Positions 47,781 to 59,319 of a stretch of 64,000 nucleotides of DNA are shown in pieces. The position numbers and the translations under genes are program-made. Position 1 is the first letter of the stretch. Every line of letters starts with the position of its first letter. Below the pieces are notes generated by a model, which saw only the letters and a list, made by a program, of their open reading frames with translations, was not told the origin of the DNA and did no database searches. The stretch spans positions 55,763,745 through 55,827,744 of the forward strand of contig CM023457.1 in NCBI GenBank assembly GCA_013339765.2. Reading direction: 5' to 3'. This DNA comes from Haemaphysalis longicornis. Its lineage: Eukaryota; Arthropoda; Arachnida; Ixodida; Ixodidae.

Positions 47781-48018
47781 GTGAGTGAGGAGTGAGTGAG
47801 TGAGTGAGTGAGTGAGTGAAGAGGTGAGTGATGAGTGAGTTGAGTGAGTGAGTGAGTGAGTGAGTGAGTGATAGTGAGTGAGTGAGTGAGTGAGTGTGAG
47901 TGAGTGAGTGAGTGAGTGAGTGAGTGAGTGATGTGAGTGAGTGAGTGAGTGAGTGAGTGAGTGAGTGAGTGAGTGAGTGAGTGAGCGAGCGAGCGAGTAT
48001 GTGAGTGAGCGAGTGAGA
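47781..48018. repeat. (GAGT)n tetranucleotide minisatellite
   Basis: A long GTGA/GAGT array with periodic short breaks (AGTGAGG, GATGAG, GTGTGAG) and a final GAGC subarray. All three minus frames stay open and read a Leu-Thr-His-Ser repeat, which is not a gene. Confidence 0.95.
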
Positions 48019-48019
48019 C

Positions 48020-50210
48020 AAACAACCCGTTCAAACTGCGACAACAAATGTCATAATTAGCGCCTGTTGTCATCACTACTTACGAATATTTTTGGTAATT
48101 AGCGGGAGCGTCTAAAGCTTGATGAGTCTAATCCGACTGATTTCACTCGTGAGGACTTTTTCAAGAACTGCATTCGTGCACGAATCTCCAACTTCGTTCG
48201 CCGGCCCTTAAAGGTAGCGCCTTCCAATTCCCTCTGTCCTTACTTCCAGTACTTCCACTTTCCCGGATCGAAATATTCAAGTCGTTAAGGCTGATTGGCC
48301 AACTAACATAGACAAAAAGTTCGAACCTAGAAAATTTTCGGGGCCATTAGAGCACCAGATCAGTTCTGCTCTTAGCGACGAATAAAATCTATATGACTTG
48401 ACGGACTTAAACTCGCCTTTCCGATACCCGATGCAGACTTCTCTTTAAAGTGCGCGGCAGTTTCGAGGTAGGCTACTTAGGAATTGAGCCAGGAAGCGGA
48501 GCATGGCATCGAAAGCGAGCGGTATAACATCAAAGCCCCGTACGCTCCTGCGATGCATTCAAGCCAATAGACGGATAAAAATAATGCAATGAAAGAAAGC
48601 AAACGTAAACGGTAAAAATTTTCACATTTCTAGGAATGAGAGGGAAATATCCTCTATTTTCTTCTGTATGTTGAAAAAAGGAAGCCTACTCACCGATTCA
48701 TTCAAGGCTTAAGTTGCGTTAAACACGAAGAACGGAAGAGAATTTGGGGGTTCAAGGTGAGCATGTGTAAATATTTGTTCGATTTGAATAAGTTTTTAAG
48801 TTGCTAAAAGAACCGAGCACCTCTTTAAACGGTACAATGTCCTGACATGGTACATTTAATTTAAGAGATGATTGAATGGCTTTTTTTAAAACAGACTGCG
48901 ATACATTCGACAATATAGGTATAAAAATAAAAACTTGGAAAAAAAGGCGACTGTGTTAACTTGACGGCTGAAGCCTTGTGTGGCGTTGCATAAAGTCGTG
49001 GGTGACAGATTTTCGCTGACTATGGCAAAGCATAAGTTCGAGCACAACTCGCAAAACACGCCGCAGAGCGCAATTGCTTCTCTTCCACATTGATATTTAT
49101 TTTTTGCCGCATCCATAAAAGAACTAATACAATCACTTCAAAATAAACGGCCATTATTGCGTCTGCGCAAAAAAAAAGAAAAACACGCAAGAAAACACGC
49201 AGTTTTAGAGTAGCCGATATACTGCGGGGTAATGGAAGGCAGAAAACGTACAAAGAAGTATTTTAATTAAAGTTGTTTCGGTGTCTTGCCAGGCACACGG
49301 GGGAGCCGTCCGCCAATCGAAAGCCCTGAAGACTTCTTCCATGCTCTGAAATTACAGCGGAAACGCTGGCGTCCTTCCTCAGACCAATGAATTATTCGCT
49401 TTGCTTCGAGAAGGGAAAATACAAATACGCACGTGGAATTGAAACGCCGGCAGAAAAAACTACAAGAACTTGCTTGTAAAGGCAACGATAAGCGTAGGTA
49501 GTGTAGGTGGTAATTTGAAACGCTCAGGGAACTGAAGGCAAAATGTAACGCAAAAATGCGAAACTCTATACTTCCTTTTTTCAGTAATGGTCTTCTAGGT
49601 CGTAGATTATGCTGTATTCTAATTAAGCAAAGTCATGACGATTTTTTTGCCGATTGCACAGGTGCTTGACGAAGGATGGATTCTCAGCAAAAATGGAAGA
49701 GAAGAAGAGAATGATTGGAAACCCCCTCAACGAAGCACATTTTTGTGCAAAAGTGGCCCAAGGTATATTATATCCGCTGACTTCAGCTCAAGCCATGAGA
49801 TGGACCTCAGATGTCTTTCCGTAGAATAGCTCAAGGGAGCTCGTTACGGAAGAGGGATCGTTAAACGAAATAGGGAAGGAATAAAGCACTCCCGTCCTGT
49901 GCTCTTCCGTGCACGTGTGCTAGGGTTACATTTCTTCGTTAGGCATTCTCATCGGGCTGTAACGTAGAGTGCAAGGAAGTGCGCCCTTTTTCGTATATCT
50001 AAGCGGCCGCCAGGATCGAATACAGTGGATGCGAGTAAAGAGGAAACTGGAGCAACGACGCGGATGCATAACGAGGGCTCTTCGCCTCTCCTTCACAATG
50101 GCGTCCTCTTATTATCCCAACAAAAAGCACTCAAGTAATGTTAGAGACTTATTGCCATTAAGAAAGAAGCCTGTTTACGATCGTTCTTTTTAAAGACGGT
50201 GTTTTGTTAC
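48020..50210. other. Anonymous non-coding sequence
   Basis: No element or gene is supported. Sequence left of 50217 would correspond to sequence left of this window in copy A. Confidence 0.4.
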
Positions 50211-50768
50211 AGCCTTATTTAGGGCACGTCTACATTGGTCTACGCAAACCTGCACTGCTAGCAAGCTGACGTAAGTAAAGGTTTTCGAATTATTTTCCCC
50301 AAACATTCAAATAAAAGTTATGAAGCTTCCAAAAGCTGTAAGATAACAACATATGAATTATATTTTACAGCACAGCTGCATACAGCTATCCTCCGGCGTT
50401 GGTGATGTCCGTACGTCTACGTGCGCATCGACACCAAAAAAAGTTTGTGTCCAGTTTCTCGAGAACGCTTCGCAGCTGTTGGTCTAATACAGGCATCTCA
50501 GAAAAGAATTATACTGAAACTGGCAGGTCGGACAACTATCATTACACCGAATTTCATTTACTTGTTCTAATTAGTTATGTACAGTGAAGTCGTTATCCTT
50601 GAGGGAAAGCTAAGAAAATCCTCCTTTATATCGGATATAGCTTCGCTAGGGTATAGTAGGACAAAACGCGTTGTCCGCAGGGCACGAGCAATTAAAACAA
50701 CACAATTAATCAATCAAAATAGCGACACGGAAGCGCTAGATATGCGGAAAACATGTCTTGAAGGAGAA

Positions 50769-52603
50769 CCCTCTATTGTGGAGCTGCCGCATGGAACTAT
50801 GTGCGTGCGTTTCCTACAGATCGCACCGCCACCCTTCACTTGGATCCCCATGTCTCTGGCAAGTTCAGCACGCCAGCTAAAGGTACCCCCAAGGCTCGGT
50901 TATTTCGCCTATGCTTTTCAGTATCGTTCTATCCAGGTTACCGGCCCAGTTCAATTCCATAGGGGATGCTTCTCATGCACTGTACGTGGACGGTTTAACG
51001 CTATGGATCACCAAATGTTCCTCAGGCCACCAGCAACATCAGCTACAAGGAGAAATCGACGCCACACGGGCATACCTGCAAACGTGCGGCTTAACATGTG
51101 CACCTTCACAATCTGTCCTACTCATTGTGCGCTCGTGGTAACGAGGGCGACCGGTTCCACCGACTCCAGATCCGATAGTGACCATAAAGGGTACAGTCGT
51201 TCCCAGAGTGCAAACGCTCCGAATCCTGGGAATTCCCTACCACCATGATGGAAGTGGAGCACCAATGCTTCCTAGGCTTCAACAGACTGTGGCCCAGCTC
51301 ACACATCCTATTCAACGCGTCTTGAACTCAAAGAATCAGACACAAGCACAATTCTCCATGCCATGCTAATCAGCAGAATAACTTTTGCGACACCCTACTT
51401 GGCTGTGAAGACCAAGGAGTCCAAAACAATAGATATAATGATTCGCGAAGCCTACAAAAACGCTCTTGGGCTACCAGTCTTAACATCAACTTACAACCTT
51501 ATCCAGCTGGGCTTGCATAATACACTCGCAGTACTAATTGGAGCGCACACCAACAATCAGCATGAACGACTTAGACTAACTGCTACAGGGCAATATGTGC
51601 TAAACACTCTAGACTACACCCCTTCCACCAAGAATCGAAACCCTGCAGCGCATGACAGCGATTCAACGAGCTGCCATGCGGGTGCTTCTAGTTCCAAAGC
51701 ACACGCACCAGACTTACAATGCTGGCCCCAAGCGGCCGCGCACACGGCTTCTGACAGCGAGATATGATACAGACCACGAAGCATGCTACACGGACACCGC
51801 GAGCTACCGCTTCCAACATGCACATGCCGCTGCGGTAGTCAGGGTGAATAGGTGCTCACTGGCAACTGCAACGTCTCTTACCGGCTCTACCAGTACAGTT
51901 GAAGGAGCGGCCACCACCTTAGCGGTGGTGCACGCCTCGACCACCAACGTTACCGTGCTCACCGACTCCCAGACAGCCTGCCGACGGTTTGCAACGGGGA
52001 ATATCACCGGCCTCGCAACGACCATCCTTCATCAACGACCATAACTGCCACAGAAGCGCATTGTATGGATCCCAGCCCACACATCCCTATCTGGCAATGA
52101 GGCGGCGCATGCCACAGCCCACGAACCTACCCACGGGGCATTCTCAAAAGGGGAAGAAGACGAAACACTTAGCGACCCTCCGAACCTACACGCCCTCTCA
52201 CAATACTACTCCGACATCCTTCATCACTACCGAGCTTCCCGCAGGGCCCTACCCTCCCCGAATCTATATTTGGCGAATGTCTAGACCGAGACTTACCACA
52301 ACCACACTTTCCTCCATTGGATTTTTCCTACCGCATACCCTCTGACTACTCATACTCCCCCGGCACACCAAATACGACCACTCATTTGGTTTCGATGTGC
52401 CCTGCCAGCCCCCCAAACACACCCTTGAGCAGTGGCAGAACCTGCTGCGCTGCGGCCAGCTCTCAGATTAGGAGTTTCTTGTGACACACGCCCAGGTCGC
52501 CGCAGCACAGCGTGGACTACCGGACTAGGATGTCCACCAACCGCCTGCTGTCGCACTCAAGGCGACAATAGAAAAGACGCCTTCCAATCCAATCCAATAC
52601 CAC
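50769..52603 (+). mobile_element. I-superfamily LINE, 5'-truncated and decayed, 1.83 kb
   Basis: Comparison with copy A fixes the ends. GAGAA at 50764-50768 and 52604-52608 is the probable target duplication. The frame through 50887-51140 has PQGSVISPMLF, a reverse transcriptase palm motif, and YVDG (50983-50994) where the catalytic YxDD belongs. A thumb-like region continues to about 51620 in other frames. An RNase H domain follows (about 51760-52130): YTD, EGAA, LTDSQTA and then WIPAHTSLSGNEAAHA after a stop at 52042-52044. Several frameshifts and stops make it inactive. The tail is CCAATCCAATCCAATACC. Confidence 0.88.
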
Positions 52604-53744
52604 GAGAAAATATGAATGCTTTCCGAAGACGTTCCTACATTTGTGTAGTAATGGCACGCTCAAGCAAAAATTTCAAAAGAATGCGAGGAACTTTTGACTA
52701 CACTCAACTCGAAATCCTTATCAAGACTGCCGCATCACCTAGTTTCAATAAAACCGAGATAGCAGCATCAAAAAGTACAAATAAATAGAAAAAAAACGGC
52801 GACTTAGAGCCTGCGATGGCTTGTTTGTTTTGATGATCCCAGAAACTCGATAATGAAAAGTAATGTACGCGGAATAAAGGGACTGTTACGATCGTGATTG
52901 GGATGCAGTAATTGAACTCCGTCAAAAAAAGAATAATCATCCGTTGAATCAAATAAAGAAAGTAATAATCAGTTAAACCTTCATGCCATAGTCGGAGTTA
53001 GAGGCGGTCAAAGCCAAAAAACCGCAGCTATTAGCATTGCCCCGATAAACTTGTTACGATAACTGGCAAGCAAACCTAGTGAGGCGAATCATATGAAAAC
53101 GACAAAGCACGATAAGGGAAAAAATGTTAACAATAAAAATGTCATGCCCGCTGGCGGCAACGCTGCCACAAAAGACGGAGCCTTATGGCCTGAGAGAAAT
53201 ACATCAGAAACAGCGAAGCTAAAAGAAAAACGAATGATAAGAAATATAAAGCAATCTGAACGCGGTCATGCGAACCAAGGCGCTGAAAGATCTTTCCACA
53301 CGCCCCCACAGACACAGCGCTTGGAGCAGAGACTGCAGGAACCACGCGGGGCTGTTGGAAACGCCACCTAGAGAACGAAGCTAATGCTCGCAGATTGCTT
53401 AGTGTATAAACGTTTACATGTGGTTTGGTGTTGTCATTTTCACTTCTTAGAATAAAAACAACTGGCCGCACAGAGAGCCGACACTGCCTATACGCTCCCA
53501 AGCATTCACACTGGTTATCTGAAACTTCGTGAGCTTTTCCTTGCTTATTTTATCTGGAAGGTGTTGTTGCATAATGCGAGGTCGCTGCAGACGCAGGCAA
53601 TCATGCAAAGCGGGGCATACCGGGCTCAGAAGCCGTAGTGAGGGTGACAGAAAAAGTATAACAATAAAAGCGAACACTGGAGCACTCTGACACCCATGGT
53701 GCCCGGGTCAGCTTCCTTTCTTCCTTTTCTTAGATTTTATTTTG

Positions 53745-54200
53745 TAGCGTAAGCTACACTGGCCGAGGTTGAGCAGTTTCGTGTGGACCTTGAAGGGCCG
53801 TGCTGCGCAAGCGCGAGGAGCATTGGATTGGATTGGATTCGATTTGAATTGGATTGCATTGGATTAAATTGGATTCCAATCCAATTGGAGAACGGGTGTG
53901 TAGAGAATTGGCCGGTTCTGCACATTCGCCGGTCTGCGCATTCCAGAGGAGTGACGTCATAGCCGCGGCAGACGCACTGGCGCCGGCGCGTGCCCAGCTG
54001 TGCGCCTCCGTTGCGCAGTGGCCACGTCTGACGCTGCGCCGGAGCAGCTTGATAGCCGTTTCACGGGGCTCCTGGAGAGCCGTGCTGCGCATGCGCGACG
54101 AGCAGTGACTGCACTGGACTGGACGGACTGGACGGACTGGACTGGATGGATTGGATTGCTGAACCTTAGCTCACGCTACGTATACCTGGCATAGCCGAGC
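53745..54200. mobile_element. GGATT-rich composite repeat with inverted outer ends
   Basis: The outer ends carry GTAGCGTAAGCTACAC near 53752 and the inverted TAGCTCACGCTAC near 54168. Two internal segments share GGGCCGTGCTGCGCAAGCGCGA-like and GAGCCGTGCTGCGCATGCGCGA-like blocks (about 53795 and 54078). Each is followed by a pentamer array: GGATT at 53821-53885 and GGACT/GGACGGACT at 54113-54160. Copy A lacks it. The class is unknown. Confidence 0.5.
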
Positions 54201-55227
54201 TAAGCCACTGCTAATTTTTTTTCTGCGAAGCTTACTTTTCGCCTTAGTGTTGCTATTTTCCTTATTACTGCAATGTGGGTCAGGCATAAAATAGGTGAAT
54301 TTTTTACAAACGTCGAACGATATGCACTCAGAAGAACGCAGCAAAGAAACCGAGCCACTTTTTTTTCCTTTCTACACGAATAAGAGGCCGCACAAGCCGA
54401 AATTCAACATTCTCGTCTAAGAATCATTTTTGTTTGCTTTCTGCCACCAAGAACTTTAATTTATCGTGTACCCTAGGACGCACACCTGAGTAACTGTCGT
54501 TGTCTTCTTTATTAGCTATTAACTTAGAAGAAGGGATTGGATTAGAAGATCATGCTTGTCATACACATCCACCAACCACATTCAGCGGTAACTCCCTAAC
54601 CATTCATTACGACAGCTTTCAGCCACTTCCACCATTAAAATATCCGCCGAGAACACGAAGAAACCGAAGTGATAAATGATAACGCGTAAACTGAAACTTA
54701 TTTCCACACGGACTGATGGTTTCGCAGGCTAAGCGCGTTATCCTGTCACGAGGTCTGCGTGTGTTGCGATTCGGCCGCGCAGCCACTTTCGATCCTAGGC
54801 GAAAATCCTAAACTGCCTTTCTCTGTACTAGATTTGGCGAGAAGGTTAAAGATCTCTTCCAGGACAATCACACAATTATGCCGGAGGACTCCACTAAACG
54901 ACATTCCTATTTTCAGCTGTCCCCGTTCCGGGTCGGCGACGGTTAAACCATACTAATCAACACAGCCTAAACTAAATTTATTTCAACGATGAGACTGACG
55001 AACTGACTTTTCTGCAGGTCCAAATCGATTATTATCTCTGTCATGGGGTCTGCAGACCACGCTGTTGCCGCAAATACGGCCGCTGGAGCCACTTTCAGGG
55101 CTAAAATATTCCTAAAATCCTGTCTTGGGGGTTTAACGCCGAGAAGAGAAATGCATACTACTGTACCCAAGGAAATCACAGCAAGCTTGGTGCTTTCTGG
55201 GGATCGCAGTTAAACGACTATTCTCTA

Positions 55228-55322
55228 TTGTCCGCCTCCATCGTCGCCGCGTCCGGTAAATCGAACCCGCGGACCTCGTCATCAGCAGGCAATCGTTAGC
55301 CACTGAGCCACCGCCGGCGGGT
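55228..55322 (-). mobile_element. Ruka-type SINE, 3'-truncated head
   Basis: On the minus strand the tRNA-like head is GGTGGCTCAGTGGCTAACG as A box and GGGTTCGATTTACC as B box, with one or two base changes. It ends soon after the GATGGAGGCG block, so the body and tail are missing. There is no counterpart in copy A. Confidence 0.75.
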
Positions 55323-55724
55323 AGTCAGGGATGCCTGGTCGTGACTGGCTGCCCGGGTTCTGCGACGACTTCTTGTTGCACCGCAATATCGATGTTTGCG
55401 TTTACCGGCACACACAAACGGGACACACTCAAAGAAAAAAAATGAAGGAAGCTCACGCTAACGCGCAAGACTTGAAGGTAGCGAAGCTGTACGCAACCTT
55501 CACAACCATCGAGACCATTTAAGTCCACGATTGCAGCACATTTCCTTCTTCTTCACTGTCGCAACGACCTTTACTCCTTTTGGTTGGTATAACGGCGAAG
55601 AAGAAGCAATTCGAAGAAGCAGAACGAATGAACGGAACGTGAACTCTTTACTAGACACCCGCAGGTGCAACGTGTACCCTATCGCGTGTTCTGTTCCGAG
55701 CGGGTGGCGCGATTTTTCTCCCCA

Positions 55725-55872
55725 CAGTCACAGCCGAGTGAGTAAGTGGTTTGACTCTCGGCTACAAGTTCACGGTCGTAGCCGAGTAGGTAAGACGACC
55801 CACTCTAACTCTGTTGATCTCCCGGACAGAGGATCGAATCCTGTCAGTGACGGGGATTTTTTTTTTTTGTCT
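55725..55872 (+). mobile_element. tRNA-derived SINE (same family as 6110-6245)
   Basis: Two A-box-like stretches occur: CAGCCGAGTGAGTAAGTGG and TAGCCGAGTAGGTAAGACG. They are followed by the B box GGATCGAATCC (55830-55840) and a run of 13 T. Matching blocks at 6110-6245 are GAGTAAG..GTTT.ACTCTCGG and TAAGACGAC...CTAACTCTGT. The duplicated A-box region suggests a dimeric head. Confidence 0.75.
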
Positions 55873-56394
55873 ATACTGTTATACTGAATTTTGTGAAACG
55901 CCAGAATCCTCGAATCGTTAAACAGCTTCGCTGTTAAAAATAAGAAGCAGATCTCCAGTAAAATTTTCTAAAAGACGGTTCGAGTTGCGCATGAAAGCCT
56001 CGGGCAAACAAAATACAAATGTCAGCTTATTAAAACTGTTATAATATGCGGGATGTCTAATACAATATAATACCGTAAATAACTTGTCATCGCAATAACG
56101 ATTGCGGGCGAAGCACACGCAAGACAATAGATCGCGGCCGCCCAAGCTTGGATAAGGTGGGTACACAGAGTCCAAATAAAAAAATGCCATGCTAGCAAAA
56201 CAGAATGGAACAGCATCTTCTCCTTTTAATTAAACAAAAATATTCAAGGAATAAAATCATTCCCAACCGTGGACGAGAGTGCAATGACAAGTAATAAATA
56301 TAACAATGTTATTCAGAAATGCATGTTAGTGTAGAAACAAACTACCCGGTTGCGTACGAGGAGATTGTGTTACGGACTCTCTGGTTGTCGTCGA

Positions 56395-56500
56395 GTTTTC
56401 CAAACCGCTTCAACCATGTCGAATGGAGCAATCGATAGACGCCGGCGTCATAACGTGAGGAACCTAGGTTCGATTCCGGCCACGGGAACCGTTTTTGTCT
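56395..56500 (+). repeat. tRNA-derived SINE-like head
   Basis: A B box GGTTCGATTCCGG (56468-56480) is preceded at tRNA spacing by TGTCGAATGGAGCAATCG. A short TTTTTG run follows. The family is unassigned. Confidence 0.5.
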
Positions 56501-58029
56501 TTCCCTTCACCCACGATCATTCATCATCATCATCGTCAGAGAAAGTTGGCTTTCCTGCAGGGCACATTGGCGTACAACCCCATCAGTGAGGAGCTACTGA
56601 ATAGCTTACGCCTCCCCGCGTTCTCCAGACTGTCCTTCTCATTCCTTCGGTGTAGAGTCAGTCAGTCATTCACCGTGCGTGTCATCTCCCGCTTCAAGGC
56701 TTTCCCGGCTTCATTTCAGGTCACCCCGCCACGGCGCTACAGTTTGGAGTCTCCCTAAATACTTCCCCATTCCCCACATTCCTCGCCTTTTCTCTATATC
56801 CCGAATCTCTTTTTTTAGATTGATGTCTTCGCTGGGTGGGGGCCGCTTTCGCACGCGATTTCATTCCTGAATTTCAAATGATGAAGTGTCCCCGGAACGA
56901 AAAAGGGACATGGGGAAGTGGGCAGGGGAAGAGATGGAAGTGGGGGAGGGGGAGGCTGCAGGCTTTTTCTGATTGACGCGACGGAGAACGCCTTGGGTAG
57001 TGCTGGGCGCTGATCATAGCGAGCGAGTCGAGCGGTGGGGAGTAGATTGATCCGTCAAATTCAGATGAATATCTCCCTCTGCGAGGATCGGAAACGAGGC
57101 TGGTCGAGTCACGTCATACGATTCTGTGAATTCTGGCATTCCGGGAAAGTAAGGACGTGAAATAAAGTTGGGGTGCGTTGGGTTATACCGTTGTTAGGGT
57201 CGACGGCTGCCTCAAGGCGTACCAACGGTGCTCGTTTCGATAAAGAACCAAAACTACGTGAACCCTTTCACGGGGAAAAAGGACAGTACAGGAGAGACCA
57301 CAACCGGCACTTGAGCAAGTTGACCTCGCCTCAACCGTAAGACTCTCTGACACCGTCAAGATCAGATTTCGAGTGCTGGATTATCGGTTGACTGAAATGC
57401 ATACACGAAATAAACCTTCAGCCATTTAAAAAAAAATGGGGCAACATTTGACATGTTACAGGGAATTCCCAGTTACAAATGTGACTTTACGTAGCGTTAT
57501 CGCTTTCAGCAGTTGAAATTTTTGGCAAAGGAAGAACATTGCGGCGAAAACTTGTCTACAGGACCTACATAGGGACGGTCATTAAGCAGAGCGAATGCAC
57601 CCTCTTTTAAATGTTTCTGTCTCTGCCGCTTATGACACGCTTTTCCCGTTACATGGTTCCTTTTTATGGCCACGTTTAAGTATAGAGAGCAATGTTTAAT
57701 TATACTACAGTGTTTAGCTGAGGAAAGACAAAGAGCTTCCTTTACGCCAGGTGCATACGGGATGTAAAATGACCTCGAAAAAGAGAAGCCGTTGGGGATG
57801 ACGGTTGTGATGTGCCCACGAACGCATAATCGTTTTGAGGAGTGTGGTACAGTCCTGTGCTTCAAACATACCTTAGAGCAGCTCTTAGGACAGTGCCAGG
57901 ATATTAGCAGACCTTTAGTGCGGCTTTGAGGTCTTTACCAAGATATTTACGACATTACTAATGAACGTGATACGTATCTCATTTGTAGTATCACAGAAAG
58001 TGGTCGGCCAAACGGAGCCATCTATGTGT

Positions 58030-58140
58030 TCATCATCACCATCAACATCGTCGTCTTCAACATCATCAGCCTGGTTGCGTCCACTGTAATACGAAGGCCT
58101 CCCCCAAAGATTCCCAGTCGCCTGTTTTATACGCTAGCCG
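58030..58140 (-). pseudogene. Non-LTR retrotransposon 3' tail fragment
   Basis: On the minus strand a short frame ends DWESLGEAFVLQWTQPG and is followed by a GATGATGTTGAAG triplet-rich tail. This matches the GEAFALQW ending and triplet tail of the fragment at 41985-42310. Only the last few dozen codons remain. Confidence 0.55.
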
Positions 58141-58287
58141 AATTCCTCTTAGGTAACCACTTGGCCGACGAGTCCTTCGCTGACCCCTATTCTGATAACG
58201 GTATCTTGGCGGCCACTCCGTTATACGACTCGTCACCCCGTTCCACGTGCAATCAAGAGGCATGACCAGCGTTGCGTGAATACGCCG

Positions 58288-58515
58288 AGTAGCTAAGGCG
58301 CTGCGCTGCTGAGCACGAGGTCGCGGGTTCGATTCCCGGCCCAATGGCGACCGCTTTTCTCATGGAGGCGTAAAAGCAAAAACGCCCGTGTTTCGAGATG
58401 TCGGGCATTTTAACAAGATCCCCAGATGGTCAAAATTAATCCGGAGCCCTCCACAATGGCGCGCCTCATCGCCTGCATAGCGTCGGCGCGTTAAACCCTA
58501 CAATCAATCAATCAA
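58288..58515 (+). mobile_element. Ruka-type tRNA-derived SINE, nearly complete
   Basis: The B box GGGTTCGATTCCC is intact; the A box is altered (GAGTAGCTAAGGCG). The body and the ACAATCAATCAATCAA tail match the copies at 33718 and 47117. The target duplication TGAA(T/C)ACGCCG lies at 58277-58287 and 58516-58526. It is absent from copy A and so postdates the duplication. Confidence 0.88.
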
Positions 58516-58951
58516 TGAACACGCCGGACGTGCCACCGCAACGATAGATTTTTGGTGCGCGTCAAGTAACCAACGCGCCCTATAATTTGGCAAGAGCATT
58601 TCACCACGGGTCTTGCCACGTTAAACGACACCGTTCACCGAAGACGCCTTGTTTTCGGGAGGCGTGGCTATTGTAACTTAACGAAGGTCTGCTTGACTTG
58701 TGACTGCCGAAAAGAGAAGGGAATGCCGTGCACTCTTGGCCTAGAACTAATGGAACGGCTTTAGTAGAACCTTAGTACGACGCACATTGGAAACACAAAG
58801 TTTCGTTTTGGCGTGAAATCCAAACATGAAGCTAAAATAACAGCTACCTTGACCAGGTGCCAGAGATATTAGTCATTAAGACCGCAGTTCCATCCTGCAA
58901 ACTTTTAAACCCAAATAATTCCCCTTGGCCGTTCCTGAGGCCTTCCAGCCC

Positions 58952-58953
58952 TT

Positions 58954-58996
<43 letters not shown>

Positions 58997-59315
58997 TCCG
59001 TCCTCGTCTGTCTTGTCTGTCGTCCTCCTCCGTCTGTCGTCTCTCTCGTCTGTCTTCTCGTCTACTCATCACTCACTCACACCTATATCTTGTCTCTGTA
59101 ACTCTCTCTCTATCTATACTCTTTCTCTCACACGACCATCACTCATCACCACACACACACGCACTCACTCACTCACTCACTCACTCACTCACTCACTCAC
59201 TCATCACTCACTCACTCACTCACTCACTCACCTCACTCACCACTCACTCGCTCACTCACTCACTCACTCACTCACTCACTCACTCACTCACTCCTCACTC
59301 ACTCACTCACTATAG
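58952..59315. repeat. Microsatellite block: (CTGT)n then (CACT)n
   Basis: A pure CTGT array (58956-58996) degrades through TCTCGTC-rich sequence into a CACT array (59157-59311). The CACT motif is the complement of the GAGT array at 47781-48018. The frame over it reads Leu-Thr-His-Ser repeats and is not a gene. The matching position in copy A (12000-12025) has only a short pyrimidine tract. Confidence 0.95.
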
Positions 59316-59319
59316 ATAA

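Larger units (their letters stand above)
50217..56340 (+). repeat. Segmental duplication copy B, left block (pairs with 1-4060)
   Basis: It begins TTAGGGCACGTCTACA, matching TTGGGGCACGTCTACA at base 1, and follows copy A to about 56340. It contains a LINE insertion (50769-52603), a GGATT-rich composite (53745-54200), a truncated Ruka SINE (55228-55322) and another SINE (about 55725-55872), none of which has a counterpart in copy A. The frames reported across it are not conserved in copy A. Confidence 0.8.
56600..58960 (+). repeat. Segmental duplication copy B, right block (pairs with 10440-12010)
   Basis: It aligns with copy A up to the CTGT array at 58952. It contains the uninterrupted target site (56757-56766) of the 676-bp element found in copy A. 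It carries its own Ruka SINE (58288-58515) and, before it, a LINE tail. Bases 57260-58780 have little counterpart in copy A. Confidence 0.7.

Noticed and set aside
47728..48076. Three overlapping minus-strand frames of about 100 codons reading Leu-Thr-His-Ser repeats
   Set aside because: They are the translation of the GAGT array in all frames, not a protein.
50577..51248. 223-codon plus-strand frame
   Set aside because: It starts in duplicated non-coding sequence and runs into the LINE in the wrong frame; the reverse transcriptase motifs are in the frame of 50887-51140.
58857..59315. 152-codon plus-strand frame
   Set aside because: It spans the CTGT and CACT microsatellites and encodes only their repeats after a short anonymous start.
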